A DNA stretch of 64,000 nt from Spodoptera frugiperda (taxonomy: Eukaryota; Arthropoda; Insecta; Lepidoptera; Noctuidae): contig NC_064233.1 of NCBI RefSeq assembly GCF_023101765.2, positions 3,433,501 through 3,497,500 on the forward strand, written 5' to 3'. Shown here piece by piece: positions 30,754 to 42,190 of this stretch; position 1 is the stretch's first letter, and each line of letters starts with the position of its first letter. The position numbers and the translations under genes were made by a program. The notes below the pieces were generated by a model, which was not told the DNA's origin, did no database searches, and saw nothing but the letters and a program-made list of their open reading frames with translations.

Positions 30754-30845
30754 AAAAGGAACAAAATTTCTATTTGCAATTTTATTTTTCGACCTGAAAC
30801 CAAATCTTTCTATCTCATCTAGATCCTTATAACCGTTAAAGGGTT

Positions 30846-32870
30846 AAGTCCACCTTCACACCTAAAACCATACCAGCTCATGGCAATGCGTCTTTCAATC
30901 AATGGGCAACTACTGGCATCTATAAGAGTAGGAAACGCCTATATGAACTTTATAACGAGAGAACATATATTAATACAACTGAATTTAGTGAATATGTAAA
31001 GAAATATTCTAAATTATTTAAAAAAGTTTGCTCAATTGCAAAATCGTTATACTTGAGCTCTAAAATAAAAAACAGTGACAATGTAATTAAAGCGACCTGG
31101 AGTATTATTAACAGTGAAACAGGGAGGTCTAAAGAGAAGAGTAGTGAATTTAGTCTTATAATTGATAATAATGTAATTAAATCGGATGCAGAAGTCGCAG
31201 CTGCATTTGAAAACTTCTTTTCGGACGTTCCTGTATCCACTACTAAGTCTTTGAACTCATCTTCCACAGTTGCAGAATCTTTACTAAAAGAAAATGTTGC
31301 AGCTTGCAATTTAGGCTTCTTTTTCGAACACATAGATTATACAGATATTGTCAAAACGTTCCATACCTTGAACAAGAAAAAGACTGCAGATCTGTGGGGT
31401 AATTCTGTGTACATTACCGGCTCTGTAATAGATATTGTAGCACCCGTATTAGCTCTAATCTTTAATAACTGTGTCGATCGTGGTGTGTTTCCTGATCTCA
31501 TGAAGAATAGTAAAATAACTCCGTTATTTAAATCGGGTAGTACTTCTGACCCCACTAACTTTAGACCTATTTCAGTACTACCTACATTCAGTAAAATTTT
31601 TGAAAAAATTATTCTATATCAGTTGCAAAGATTCTTTAATAGAAATAAATTATTACATGGAAACCAGTTTGGTTTTACAAGGGGTCGTTCAACAACTGAT
31701 GCCGGTGTTGAACTTCTTAATAACATTTATGATGCATGGGAGGACTCGGCCGACGCATTGGGTATTTTTTGTGACTTATCCAAGGCGTTCGATTGTGTCT
31801 CTCATGAAACACTGATCAGGAAGCTATCCCATTATGGAATACGGGGCAGCTCTCTGGATCTTCTTATTTCATACTTGAGTGATAGGATTCAGAGAGTCGA
31901 CATTAACGGAAAAGTTTCCTCCGGGTCTATTGTTAGGATGGGTGTTCCGCAGGGGTCAATTCTCGGCCCGTTTCTCTTTCTTATTTATATTAATGATTTG
32001 CCTTACCTTGTGAAGGATAACCATGGGATAGTACTGTTTGCTGATGATACATCTTTATTGTTTAAACTCAAACGTGGACAATTAGTCAGTGATCACGTAA
32101 ATAGTGCTCTCTCAAAAATAGTACGCTGGTTTAGTGCCAATAATTTATTACTTAATGAATCAAAAACTAAATGCATTAAATTCACAACACCAAATGTTAG
32201 ACATGTGAAAACCAGCGTGCTAATCAAGGGCGAGGAGTTGGACCCTGTAGATTCAACTGTCTTTTTAGGTATAACTCTGGACGCTAAGCTACAGTGGGCT
32301 CCACACGTAGATAAGTTGTCGAAAAGACTCAGCTCTGCAGCATATGCCGTTAAAAAAATTAGAAATTTGACCGATGTAAATACAGCGCGATTAGTATACT
32401 TTAGTTATTTTCATAGTATCATGTCATATGGCATCCTCCTGTGGGGAAATGCTGCTGACATTCAGTCTGTCTTTGTGCTGCAGAAAAGAGCCATTCGATC
32501 AATTTATAATCTTAGTCCGAGGCACTCTCTTAGGGAACTATTTAAAGAAATTAATATATTGACTGTTCCTTCTCAATACATTTATGAAAATGTAGTGTAT
32601 GCTCACAAAAACATTAATTTATTCAAAAAGTATTGTGATATACATAATATAAACACTAGAAGTAAAAACAAATATATTGTTCCCACTACTAGACTTAAGA
32701 AAATAAGTGGTTCGTTCAGATGTCAATGCATACGCTTTTACAATAAAATTCCCAGCGATATTCAAAGTTTGAGCCTGAATAAATTTAAAAATGTTATTAA
32801 AGAAAAACTGTATAGTAAAGCTTTTTATAAAATTAAAGACTACTTAGATGATAGTCAGGCTTGGGAGTGA
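30846..32870 (+). CDS. CR1/jockey-type LINE reverse transcriptase
   Basis: A long open frame encodes a non-LTR reverse transcriptase. It is open from about 30846, with a possible start at 31053 that gives 605 residues. Counting from 31053, FRPISVLPTFSKIFE is near 170, DLSKAFDCVSH with the catalytic Asp is near 241, GVPQGSILGPFLFLIYIND is near 297-315, and the FADD catalytic box is at 329-332. The thumb and a C-terminal domain ending WE follow. The enzyme copies LINE RNA into DNA at the cleaved target. The catalytic residues are intact, but the endonuclease is truncated, so autonomous movement is unlikely. Confidence 0.92.
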   Translation, partial: KSTFTPKTIPAHGNASFNQWATTGIYKSRKRLYELYNERTYINTTEFSEYVKKYSKLFKKVCSIAKSLYLSSKIKNSDNVIKATWSIINSETGRSKEKSSEFSLIIDNNVIKSDAEVAAAFENFFSDVPVSTTKSLNSSSTVAESLLKENVAACNLGFFFEHIDYTDIVKTFHTLNKKKTADLWGNSVYITGSVIDIVAPVLALIFNNCVDRGVFPDLMKNSKITPLFKSGSTSDPTNFRPISVLPTFSKIFEKIILYQLQRFFNRNKLLHGNQFGFTRGRSTTDAGVELLNNIYDAWEDSADALGIFCDLSKAFDCVSHETLIRKLSHYGIRGSSLDLLISYLSDRIQRVDINGKVSSGSIVRMGVPQGSILGPFLFLIYINDLPYLVKDNHGIVLFADDTSLLFKLKRGQLVSDHVNSALSKIVRWFSANNLLLNESKTKCIKFTTPNVRHVKTSVLIKGEELDPVDSTVFLGITLDAKLQWAPHVDKLSKRLSSAAYAVKKIRNLTDVNTARLVYFSYFHSIMSYGILLWGNAADIQSVFVLQKRAIRSIYNLSPRHSLRELFKEINILTVPSQYIYENVVYAHKNINLFKKYCDIHNINTRSKNKYIVPTTRLKKISGSFRCQCIRFYNKIPSDIQSLSLNKFKNVIKEKLYSKAFYKIKDYLDDSQAWE

Positions 32871-33452
32871 GCCGCTATAATGTCCACACAGGTCATGTTG
32901 ACATGTTTGTAACACAAGTTACATTTTTATACAATTTGACATGATATACATTAATATCATTCGATATTTTTTTGTTTTCACATATTATTTTTAAAATTGT
33001 TAGTTTGAGGACCGTGCGAGAGTTTGCCTAGTCATTTCACTTTTAGTTAATTATGTTCTGACAGTGTGAGCATTTGTGTGGCCTACCCAAATGTTCTTTT
33101 GGTAGGTATTGTTCGTCGGATCATTCAGCAACAGCCGTCAGCTGAGCTCATTGTATACTGACACATGCGTGCTGCCATCTGAACAGGTCCGCTCAAACTG
33201 CTGTGGTTCTTTCCTCAAAAGACCACTACAGAATAAACTTGCACGGTTCTCCGACATCTTTAATTGATTTTGTCTGGACTTTAAAAGAGACTATGACCTC
33301 TGAGTTTGTTTCGGCATTTCTTCTCAGAGTAGTCGGATAGGAAATGCCGGCCTCATCTAGCTATTTGAAATATTGACGTGTAAAAGTGTTATTTTATAAT
33401 CTATTTACAGAAATAAATATCATTTATCATTTATCATTTATCATTTATCATT
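32871..33452 (+). mobile_element. LINE 3' untranslated region with short-repeat tail
   Basis: The region after the stop ends in about five copies of a seven-base unit (atcattt) at about 33413-33451, a typical ending of CR1-like LINEs, which use short repeats instead of poly(A). The last 100 bases (ccggcctcatctag, gacgtgtaaaagtg) recur at 27.2, 44.48 and 53.23 kb without the rest of the LINE. Array sequence (gtgaaacaaaaagtgtc) resumes at once. Confidence 0.8.
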
Positions 33453-34665
33453 GTGAAACAAAAAGTGTCTTGCGCTGGACCTCGAGTGCAGACACACGGA
33501 GAAGAATCCGGCAAACAGATAAAAATGTACATCAGTGAGTTCCAGAACTAAGACATATAAGGAATATACAATAGATCATGTCATTAGAAAATAAAGATTA
33601 CTAACTTATGATCCGAAGCGACGGACCTGAGGACGTATCACGACACTGAAGACGCTTTGGGTGACAGTTTCATGACGAGTCAACCATGTCAAGGTCCAAA
33701 CATAGTGACTGAGGACACACAAATGTGGGAATGAGAGCCCACACTCGACAACTGACGACTATGGTGGACATCATGACATGAACACGTGCCACTAAGTAGA
33801 CGATAGTTACAAAAAACAAACAAAACGAAACTCAACTACAAAACTGGTTTTATGAACAGCACATCAAGGTGATATATAAACTTAAAGCGAAATAAAACCT
33901 GGGACATACACTCTCCGACCCCGACACAACTCTATAACAAAAATGGAACATTCAACGAAGAAGAAGATCATCAGACACTAAAATACCTGAAACAGACCTG
34001 AGTAGGTAGAGATAGATGCGCGCACGAAACTGCTGCAAGCTTCGAGGACATGAAGGCGCTCTTACTTTGAGGATGACTGCCCATGAAGAGAAGCTCGAGG
34101 AAGCCACAGCCACAAATGCACCCCAACTAAATTAAAACAACGTCAATTCTACCTACACTAATCTAATTATATAGGACAAAGAACCGCTAAAACACATGTC
34201 TTTCTAAAAGGTTGTAGAAATAATCTATAAGAACAATAAGAATAAATAGAATAAATGAAAACCAACGGACCTGAGTAGGTATTGTAGGTATTTCATTACC
34301 AGTAATGACAGAACAATTCTATAATAACAGCACATCAAGGTGATAATAATTCGTACAAAGTAATTCGTACCAAGTCATAGTGTACACAAAATATCTTTGA
34401 TGTAGAAATGAACATAAAGAGTCTGTAACCTTCAATCCAGATTTCACAATTTCTGTATAAGTTCCTTATTGTACGAAAGGAAGGTATTACTGACTTGCAC
34501 CATTTTGTTAAACGTACACAAACAGTTGTAAAGACGATAACCGAAACTTTACTGTATACGATAACTCCAGTAAGTGACGTTTGTAAACGAGTACTTCGTA
34601 TTTGACTTACAGCACGTTAAGGTACTAACACATAGTACGCGACATATATAAAACTATCTGAGAGA
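33453..34665 (+). repeat. Array modules M9, partial M5 and kinase leader
   Basis: M9 resumes at 33453. A box D form (acggacctgaggacg) is near 33614, and a shortened box A (accatgtcaaggt) near 33684. Partial M5 starts at gagagcccacactcg (33734), with box A near 33856. Box D (acggacctgagtagg) near 34264 is followed by box A near 34327, as in the copies at 50.46 and 54.52 kb. Box A (acagcacgttaaggt) near 34609 leads to the kinase. Confidence 0.7.
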
Positions 34666-35043
34666 ATGCAGGGATATATAATGGAATACGTGCCTCATGA
34701 AGTGTGCAATATAGTGCAGGCAAGGCGTAGCAACAGACAAATATTTGGCCCCGAACACGTAAACTGTCTAATGCCACAACTGCAGAGTGCCGTACAATAT
34801 CTATACGGCAACGATGTTTTACACCGGGATCACAAAACTACCAACATTCTACATTCTTCTGAAGGTGGCAGATTTTGGAATGGCCCAAGAATATGCTGGT
34901 ACCGTCCGCCTGAACTACTGCTACTTAGCAACACATGCGGCACTCCTATACACATGTACAGTATTGGATGTATATTTGCCGAATTTATAAATTTCCAGCC
35001 TGAGTCGACTGCTTCCCGGTATATTTCAGTCGAAATCAGTTAA
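34666..35043 (+). pseudogene. CDK10/11-like kinase fragment, copy C
   Basis: This matches copy A, with HRDLKTTN changed to HRDHKTTN, one in-frame change LMTQ to LMPQ, and divergence after FAEFINFQP where seven bases (tgagtcg) are added, shifting the end to ESTASRYIS. The catalytic-loop change and the shared frame change in the DFG region make activity very unlikely. Leader and linker are as in copies A and B. Confidence 0.85.
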
Positions 35044-36235
35044 TAATCCTTAATAAATCAGTTTATAAAATTGATTGATCAGTCGACAGCACATTAAAGT
35101 AACCTGTGGAAATACAAAGTATTGAAATAAACGTAGATAATGGAATTTAAGGAGCGATGTATGGACATCATGTAGTTAAAACCACCTACAAATGATACTC
35201 AAGATGTGGAAATGTCGAGTGATGTAGTTCCAACCAACGGAACATTATGTACTCTATTTGCACAAGGGACTTTGAGTGGTAAAATAAGTACAGGTGGGTT
35301 GTTTTTTGAATACATCAGAATTTCCTGTGCTAGTCGCGACAGCACGCGACAGGTGGACGGACGGTGGTCGCGCAAGATCGACTTGCCAACTGTGATAGCA
35401 ACAGCACATCAAGGTACAAACCTAAAGTAAGCGACATTGTTTATTAACAATCGTGTGTGCGAGTTACACCTGCAGTTATCGCGGACCTTAGATGTTGGGT
35501 TATGGAATGTGTTGGATGCGATGATGTACAATCGTACTGAAAGCATCGGGGAAAGCGCTACACGTAGGCAAAATGATAAAAAAAATATAACTGCCGAGAA
35601 ACTGCATCTATTATCGAGCTGGAAAATCAAAGAGCCCAAGGAAATATAGATGGCTCTAATAAAGTGGTGTAGATAGTCGAACCGAAATTCGGTAAAATAT
35701 AGTACATGTGTACACAGGTTTAAGTGAAGGTTTCTCAGAGCTACAGCATGTCAAGGTCTTAGACACCAGATCAAGTCAGTAAACGAAATGTGACGTTCTA
35801 CACATAATTGGAGTCGTTATTCAGGGCATTTCATTCTAGAAATTGAATTGTTGAAAGAAGAAATGGAAGCTCAGGATACTCAAAGAGACACAAAAATGTT
35901 TCCAGATTATAGAACATTAAGGAGCAGTTAGAGACTTTGACTCACCTCGCTATATCTTTAAGAACGGATATACGTGCGTATGTCGCCAAGATACGGATCT
36001 GAGTAGCAGTGAGACAGGCAACTCAGGGTCAGTCACTAAAGGTTTAACAGTATAGTATGCGACTTCGATGACAACAAATCTACAGCACGTCAAAGAGTTC
36101 GACTATACTGACATCATCATGAGAATGACTGCCTGATTCGGCAAATATATATTGCGATTTGGAGGACACAGCACATCAAGACAACGAAATTTACTACTTA
36201 AACCTTAAATAGAAACTGCGGGCTAGGCTAAAATA
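35044..36235 (+). repeat. Linker, truncated M3 and M4
   Basis: Box A near 35090 and box C (gatactcaagatgtgg) near 35193 open the linker, and an extra cgacagcacgcgacaggtgg lies near 35336. Box A is near 35400. M3 starts only at FINNRVCELHLQLS (35437), about 60 codons in, so its first half is missing. M4 follows, with box A near 35743, box D near 35995, box A forms near 36082 and 36169. No intact gene. Confidence 0.7.
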
Positions 36236-36925
36236 GGTACGTCAAGCACTGAGTATTGGTTTATTATAAAACTACATCGTCCTACAAGTGACACCCACGA
36301 TGTGGGACTAACAATACGTTTGTATAATAAAGATTAATAACTTTGCCATAATGCTTACATATCGGGGGAAGGCATGGCTATACAGGTCACTTCTTTTTAG
36401 AAAGTCAGCAGTAAGTAGCGTTTGATATGTTGTCAGCCCCGGTATGTGTGTCGCAAGGAGCTGAACCAGTACCAGCCGGAGTCCCTGCTGTGCCGCGAGC
36501 GCACCTCCCCCTACACCAAGTAGCACGAGGAATCAAAACAGCGAGCTATCGTTGACGTAAAAAGGTCGACAAACGTTGTTAGTTTATACAAATAAACATC
36601 ACGATTGCATCAACGGGTTACGGACCTGAGCAGCAGTAGCGTGTTACACTATAACACTATATTCGTGCAACCACAACACGGGGAGGTGCAGAGTAAATTA
36701 AAACAACGTCAATTCTACTTACACTAATCTAATTATGTAGCACAAATCGTATAGCACAGAGCGTACGAATCGATGGACATAAACAGCACATCAAGTATGT
36801 ACATATACACCACAAGACGTTACAATACATCACTTGATGCCAGGTGAAACCAAAGACGTTAAAATTACTGAATGAAGAAGAACAGTAGTAGATGCCACAA
36901 TGCCAAAGTGGTAAGTGACCTGAGT
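36236..36925 (+). repeat. M7 module, copy 3
   Basis: It starts with acctacaagtgacacccacg-type sequence (36280) and M7 from 36355. Between gacgtaaaaaggtcg and box D near 36625 it has about 60 bases (tgttagtttatacaaataaa) instead of the short string of copies at 9.17 and 48.02 kb. The same 60 bases precede box D at 51.83 kb. Box A is near 36784. A box D form near 36916 leads into M1. Confidence 0.7.
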
Positions 36926-37205
36926 AGCAAGGGAGACAGAATAGCTTACAGCTGACGAGTCACCCGTGACGGTGAAACACCAGAAAAGATGCGGAACTCC
37001 ATATAGACCACGTCGTCACCTTGACGTGCTGTAGACTGAAGAAGACTCTGCCAGCCGACGTCAGCTGTTCCCTCATCTTGAGTATCACTTGTAGGACGAT
37101 GTGGTTTTCTATACAGTCTATAGAGTTCCGCAACTTTCTCTAGTATTCCACCGCGTGACTCTTTGGCTGTCAAGTCTCTTAACACCTCGGTTTACCTTTA
37201 ACCAA
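36926..37205 (-). CDS. M1 ORF, 79 residues, copy 4
   Basis: The minus-strand frame at 36946-37185 reads MLRDLTAKESRGGILEKVAE and continues to PSRVTRQL. One residue differs from the other copies near the end (SPS for SPP). It lies between M7 and M6 as at 9.5 kb. Function is not recognised. Confidence 0.4.
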
Positions 37206-37930
37206 GGATGCTTAAAAGCGCAAGAAAATATTGTTCTAGTGCAACAGCATGTCAAGGTGTTAGACACAAGTCCAAGTCCGTAAACGAAACGCGACATTCC
37301 ACACATGTATACAATCCTATACTGGAGATATTTTAAAAGGACTCACACCAAAAATTAGTACATATTACTAACGATAAGAGGGACGGGCAGATAAAGTTCT
37401 CGCGAAGAAAAGTAGGCGACATACATAAACAACGTGTGGCGAAGTAACAATGACTATAAGACCGAATTAAGACAATGATACACAGATGTCATGTTCAGAC
37501 AATACCCTGTTTAATATCGCCAACTAACATAATAAAGACATCAGAAATGCTGTAAACAGCCAAGGAAATTTATGAGAAAATTAACGGACCTGAGTAGCAG
37601 AGAGATAGATAGATTCTACAACGAGCCTTACTTGTTCTACAGGACATCAATATAAGAATAGAAGTCAAGGAAACACTTGAAGCCGCGTGCCTCACTACAA
37701 CTGCGAGTAGAGACAGTAAAAGCTATCAACTCACTCATGAGAGCCCACACTCGACAACTGACGACTATGGTGGACATCATGACATGAACACGTGCCACTA
37801 ACATTGATAAACAAAAAAATTAGTAACGCACAGCACATCAAGGTGATATAATATAAGTAATTCGTACTAAGTCATAGTGTACACGAAACATCTTTGATGT
37901 AGAAATGAACATAAAGAAAGAGTCTGTGAG
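37206..37930 (+). repeat. M6 plus M5, copy 5
   Basis: Box A is near 37246 (acagcatgtcaaggt). M5 starts at gcagataaagttctcgcg (37386). Box D is near 37584. Box A near 37829 is preceded by a window (aacaaaaaaattagtaacgc) unlike the other M5 copies, although the 200 bases before it are nearly identical to them. The M7-M1-M6-M5 order repeats that at 8.9-10.7 kb. Confidence 0.75.
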
Positions 37931-38300
37931 TCTAATATTTCACAGTACCTGAGATAAAACACAAACTGATCGACAAAGAGCTACGTAGAAATACATACAT
38001 ATATATCGCCACGCCTGTCTCCCATCAGGGTACGTAGAGCCAACGGAACGGTTGCTGAACCTGTCAAGTGGACTAAATGGATGTAGTACAGCACGTAAAG
38101 GTGACATGCCACTAGCATTATGTAGTGGACGTCTGAACTTGTAATGAAGTCTAGGAACCACTGCGGGAGCTCCTGCTGATGTAATTTTGTTCAAAATTAT
38201 AAAATTTATTGTCAAACCAAGCGCACGACAAAGAGCCACCATTTCTGGTCATCTGGATCTGATGTTCAGGCATCAAGCGCGAGACATAAATGAAGTATCT
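37931..38300 (-). repeat. M13 module, copy 2
   Basis: A minus-strand frame of 100 residues (37940-38242) is closely similar to that at 19780 (RALGLTI, PDGRQAWRYI). Box E is at 38224-38240 and a box A form near 38091. It adjoins M1 as at 20 and 63 kb. Confidence 0.6.
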
Positions 38301-38575
38301 ACTTACTAGAGCTTACAGCTGACGAGTCACCCGTGGCGGTGAAACACCAGAAAAGATGCGGAACTCCATATAGACCACGTCGTCACCTTGACGTGCTGTA
38401 GACTGAAGAAGACTCTGCCAGCCGACGTCAGCTGTTCCCTCATCTTGAGTATCACTTGTAGGACGATGTGGTTTTCTATACAGTCTATAGAGTTCCGCAA
38501 CTTTCTCTAGTATTCCACCGCGTGACTCTTTGGCTGTCAAGTCCCGTAGTACCTCAGTTAACCTATAACCAAGAA
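38301..38575 (-). CDS. M1 ORF, copy 5, with a different N-terminus
   Basis: The minus-strand frame at 38313-38540 matches the 79-residue ORF from TAKESRGG on. The initiating codon lies a few residues later because the upstream bases (plus-strand ggctgtcaagtcccgtag) differ, and the sequence there is the variant also found at 9.74 kb. The rest is unchanged. Confidence 0.4.
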
Positions 38576-39340
38576 TGCTTAAAAGCGCAAGATATCGTTG
38601 TCTCAGTGCTACAGCATGTCTAAAGACATCAGAAATGCTGTAAAAAGCTAAAGAAATTTATGAGAAAATTAACGGACCTGAGTAGCAGAGAGATAGATAG
38701 ATTCTACAACGAGCCTTACTTGTTCTACAGGGCATCAATATAAGAATAGAAGTCAAGGAAACACTTGAAGCCGCGTGCCTCACTACAACTGCGAGTATAG
38801 ACAGTAAAAGCTATCAACTCACACATGAGAGCCCACACTCGACAACTGACGACTATGGTGGACATCATGACATGAACACGTGCCACTAATGTTGATGACA
38901 GTTACAAGAAGCAAACAAAACTAAACTCAACTTCAAAATTGGTTCTATGAACAGCACATCAAGGTGATATATAAGTAATTCGTACTAAGTCATAGTGTAC
39001 ACGAAATATCTTTCATGTAGAAATGAACATAAAGAAAGAGTCTGTAACTTCCAATCCACATTTCACAATTTCTGTGGAAGTTCCTTATTGTACGAATGGA
39101 AGGTATTACTGACTCGCACCATTTTGTTAAACGTACACAAACAGTTGTGAGGATAGTGCCTAATGTAAACAACTTGAGGAGCAATACACGACAAAGAGCC
39201 ACCTATACCATTAATTGAGAAGAGGAAACATACTCCAGGAAGAGTAGCAAGTGGACAGACATTGCAAATATTGCACGGAATATTGTCTACGTACCTATTA
39301 ACAAACATACGTCTCACAATATGTGTGGCACACTCAGCAT
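38576..39340 (+). repeat. M5, copy 6
   Basis: A box A form (acagcatgtctaaag) near 38610 joins directly to M5 at gacatcagaaatgctg, so the first 200 bases of M5 are missing. Box D is near 38671, box A near 38951 and box E near 39188. Minus-strand frames at 38990 and 39063 are repeat-derived. Confidence 0.75.
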
Positions 39341-40650
39341 AAAAGTGTGAAATAATAATTTAAATAGCACCGCTAGACCCAACAAAAATAGAGGATATAA
39401 TATTAAAACAAGATATGGACTATGTTCAGTGTTGTACAGCATGTCAAGGTGTTAGACACAAGTCCAAGTCCGTAAATGGAAAATAAGATTCCACACATGA
39501 ACCAAACAGAATATATAAAGCGTTTCACTAGAAAATCCTGTCGTTCTCGAGTGATCCAGACAAGAGGGAGTGACTGACTGAGTTGGTGCGAGTACACTAT
39601 TTACATATACTTGCATAATGATGAAATAATATTTATTGTGAGAACCAAGAAGAAAAAAAGACAAATATTTCCTACAAATGTTAAGCGAACGTCTGCTTGA
39701 GGCCTCGGAGTAAATAATTAAACACAAATACCAAATATAAATGATTACTCAAGATAAGGGGATGACGAGTGATGCAGTTCAGTCTAACAGAACTACGTCA
39801 TTACAGTGTTAGACCAGAACCCGTGACGTACATCAAGGATCTGAGACGTAAGTCCAAGCAACCAAAATCTGAATACTAGGTACGGCAAAAGAAACATGTA
39901 GAAATGTGGTAGAAATGAGTTTCTTGAGAATTATGAGTGGAGACACTTTGACAGATTACATGAACGTGTCAACATGTGTGGATAACGAAATTCGAAAAAT
40001 AGATTGCGTGGATTTCCACCTTAGGATACTTGAAATGTATATCAATATAAGAAAGTAGAGGCATAATGTAAGGGATATAAAGATGTTTATATTATTATGA
40101 AACAAAAAGTGTCTTGCGCTGGACCTCGAGTGCAGACACACGGAGAAGAATTCAGCAAACAGATAAAAATGTACATCAGTGAGTTCCAGAACTAAGACAT
40201 ATAAGGGATCTACAACAGATCATGTTATTAGAAAATAAGGATTACTAACTAATGATCCGACGCCGGAGGCGGCGGGAGCGACAGACCTGAGTACGTATCG
40301 CGACACTGGAGACGCTATGGGTGACAGTTTCATCATGACGGTGAAATATCAGAAAACTTAGAAATCAACGAAAATACTACACAGCATGTCAAGGTGTGAC
40401 TGGCATTAAGGAATAATAATAAAAATATTTACTTATACACAACTTTAAATCTCAATGGATATTATGAAATAGGTACGTCAAGCACTGAGCAGTGGTTTAT
40501 TATAAAACTACATCGACCTACAAGTGACACCCACGATGTGGGACTAGGAATTTTCAAATGTATGGACGATACTTTTTAAAAGAGTAACGATGGAGCTTCT
40601 TGCTGGTGGGAACAACTGGTCAGTGCTTACAGAGTTGTGCTTCGAGTCAC
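39341..40650 (+). repeat. Array modules: box A, M10, M9
   Basis: Box A is near 39436, box C (attactcaagataagggg) near 39744, M10 follows with ctgagacgtaagtcc, and M9 starts near 40109. Box D (cagacctgagtacg) near 40290 is preceded by a unique GC-rich window (gccggaggcggcgggag). Box A (acagcatgtcaaggt) is near 40382. A piece of the tgacacccacgatgtggg type is near 40525, and the M8 ending at 40610 introduces the next M5. Confidence 0.7.
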
Positions 40651-41150
40651 AGCAGATAAAGGTCGCGAAGAAAAGTAGGCGACATACATAAACAATGTGT
40701 GGCAAAGTAACAATGACTATAAGGTCGAATTAAGACAATGATACACAGATGTCATGTTCAGACAATACCCTGTTTCATATCGCTAACTAACATAATAAAG
40801 ACATCAGAAATGCTGTAAAAAGCTAGAGAGATTTATGAGAAAATTAACGGACCTGAGTAGCAGAGAGATAGATAGATTCTACAACGAGCCTTACTTGTTC
40901 TACAGGGCATCAATATAAGAATAGAAGTCAAGGAAACACTTGAAGCCGCGTGCCTCACTACAACTGCGAGTATAGATAGTGGAAGCTATCAACTCACACA
41001 TGAGAGCCCACACTCGACAACTGACGACTATGGTGGACATCATGACATGAACACGTGCCACTAAGTTGACGACAGTTACTAGAAGCAAACAAAACTAAAC
41101 TCAACTTCAAAATTGGTTCTATGAACAGCACATCAAGGTGATATATAAGT
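40651..41150 (+). repeat. M5, copy 7
   Basis: It starts at acagcagataaaggtc (near 40651), with box D near 40847 and box A near 41126. It is nearly identical to the 38.6 kb copy, including the window before box A (aacttcaaaattggttc), so these two may share a recent ancestor. No gene. Confidence 0.75.
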
Positions 41151-42190
41151 CAAAAGAAATCTGAACCTGAATTAAAAAATCCAAATTAATCAAAATTCGG
41201 TAAATGAAAGTAAATGAGTACAGATTCAAGTGACAGAGTCTCAGAGCTACAGCATGTCAAGGTCTTAGACACAAGACCAAGTCAGGTAACGAAAAGCGAC
41301 ATCCTACATATAATTGAAGTCGTTATTTGGGGCATTTCATCGAAATCTCTAGAAAATAAATGGTTGAATGATTATACTCAAGATGAGGGAATGACTGATA
41401 GATGCAACTAAAGCTAGTGATAGTTTTGGCACTTTAAAGTAGTAACATAAAAGTACCCTTGGACAGACCTGAGTAGAAGGAGATAGATGCGCGCTGTATT
41501 CGCCGGCAGGACACGCTAGCACAAGCGCTGGACGAGCTCCTTCTCTGTCTACGTTGAGAGAAGGAATGGTAGAAGGAAGGTGTGGTGAATACTCACAAAC
41601 AACACTCCTATAAAACAATATAAGAAAGTAGAGGCATGTACATCAGTGAGTTCCAGAAGTAAGACATATAAGGGATCTACAACAGATCATGTCATTAGAA
41701 AATAAGGACTAACTTATGAGCCGACGCCGGTTGCGGAAGACGACAGACCTGAGTACGTATCGCGACACTGGAGACGCTATGGGTGACAGTTTCATCATGA
41801 CGGTGAAATATCAGAAAACACGGCAAACATGTTTGTATTACACACTATGTCAAGGTGTTAGGCGCAAGACCACATTTTAATAAATGTCAAATCGTATGTT
41901 TTGGTCTGCCATTAAGGGATAATAATAAAAATATTAACTTACATACACAACTTTAAATCTCAATGGAAATTATGAAATAGGTACGTCAAGCACTGAGTAG
42001 TGGTTTATTATAAAACTACATCGACCTACAAGTGACACCCACGATGTGGGACTAACAATACGTTTATATAATAAAGCTTCTCTGTAAATATTGGTTTAAT
42101 TAGGATTCGTTTCTGATCCCCACGACTTGTAACATATAGGATAAACATAATGCTGAAATAATATTTATTGTGAGAACCAAGAAGAAAGAA
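41151..42190 (+). repeat. Array modules with box A, C and D forms
   Basis: A box A form (acagcatgtcaaggt) is near 41250 and box C (atactcaagatgaggg) near 41384. Box D near 41465 is in the acagacctgagtag form. A second box D (acagacctgagtacg) near 41744 has a window (cgccggttgcggaagac) related to but different from 40.27 kb. A box A form (cactatgtcaaggt) is near 41845. No gene is supported. Confidence 0.65.

Noticed and set aside
33413..33451. The (atcattt)n run as a telomeric repeat
   Set aside because: It is at the LINE 3' end and does not match the insect TTAGG repeat. Short-repeat tails are normal for CR1-like LINEs.
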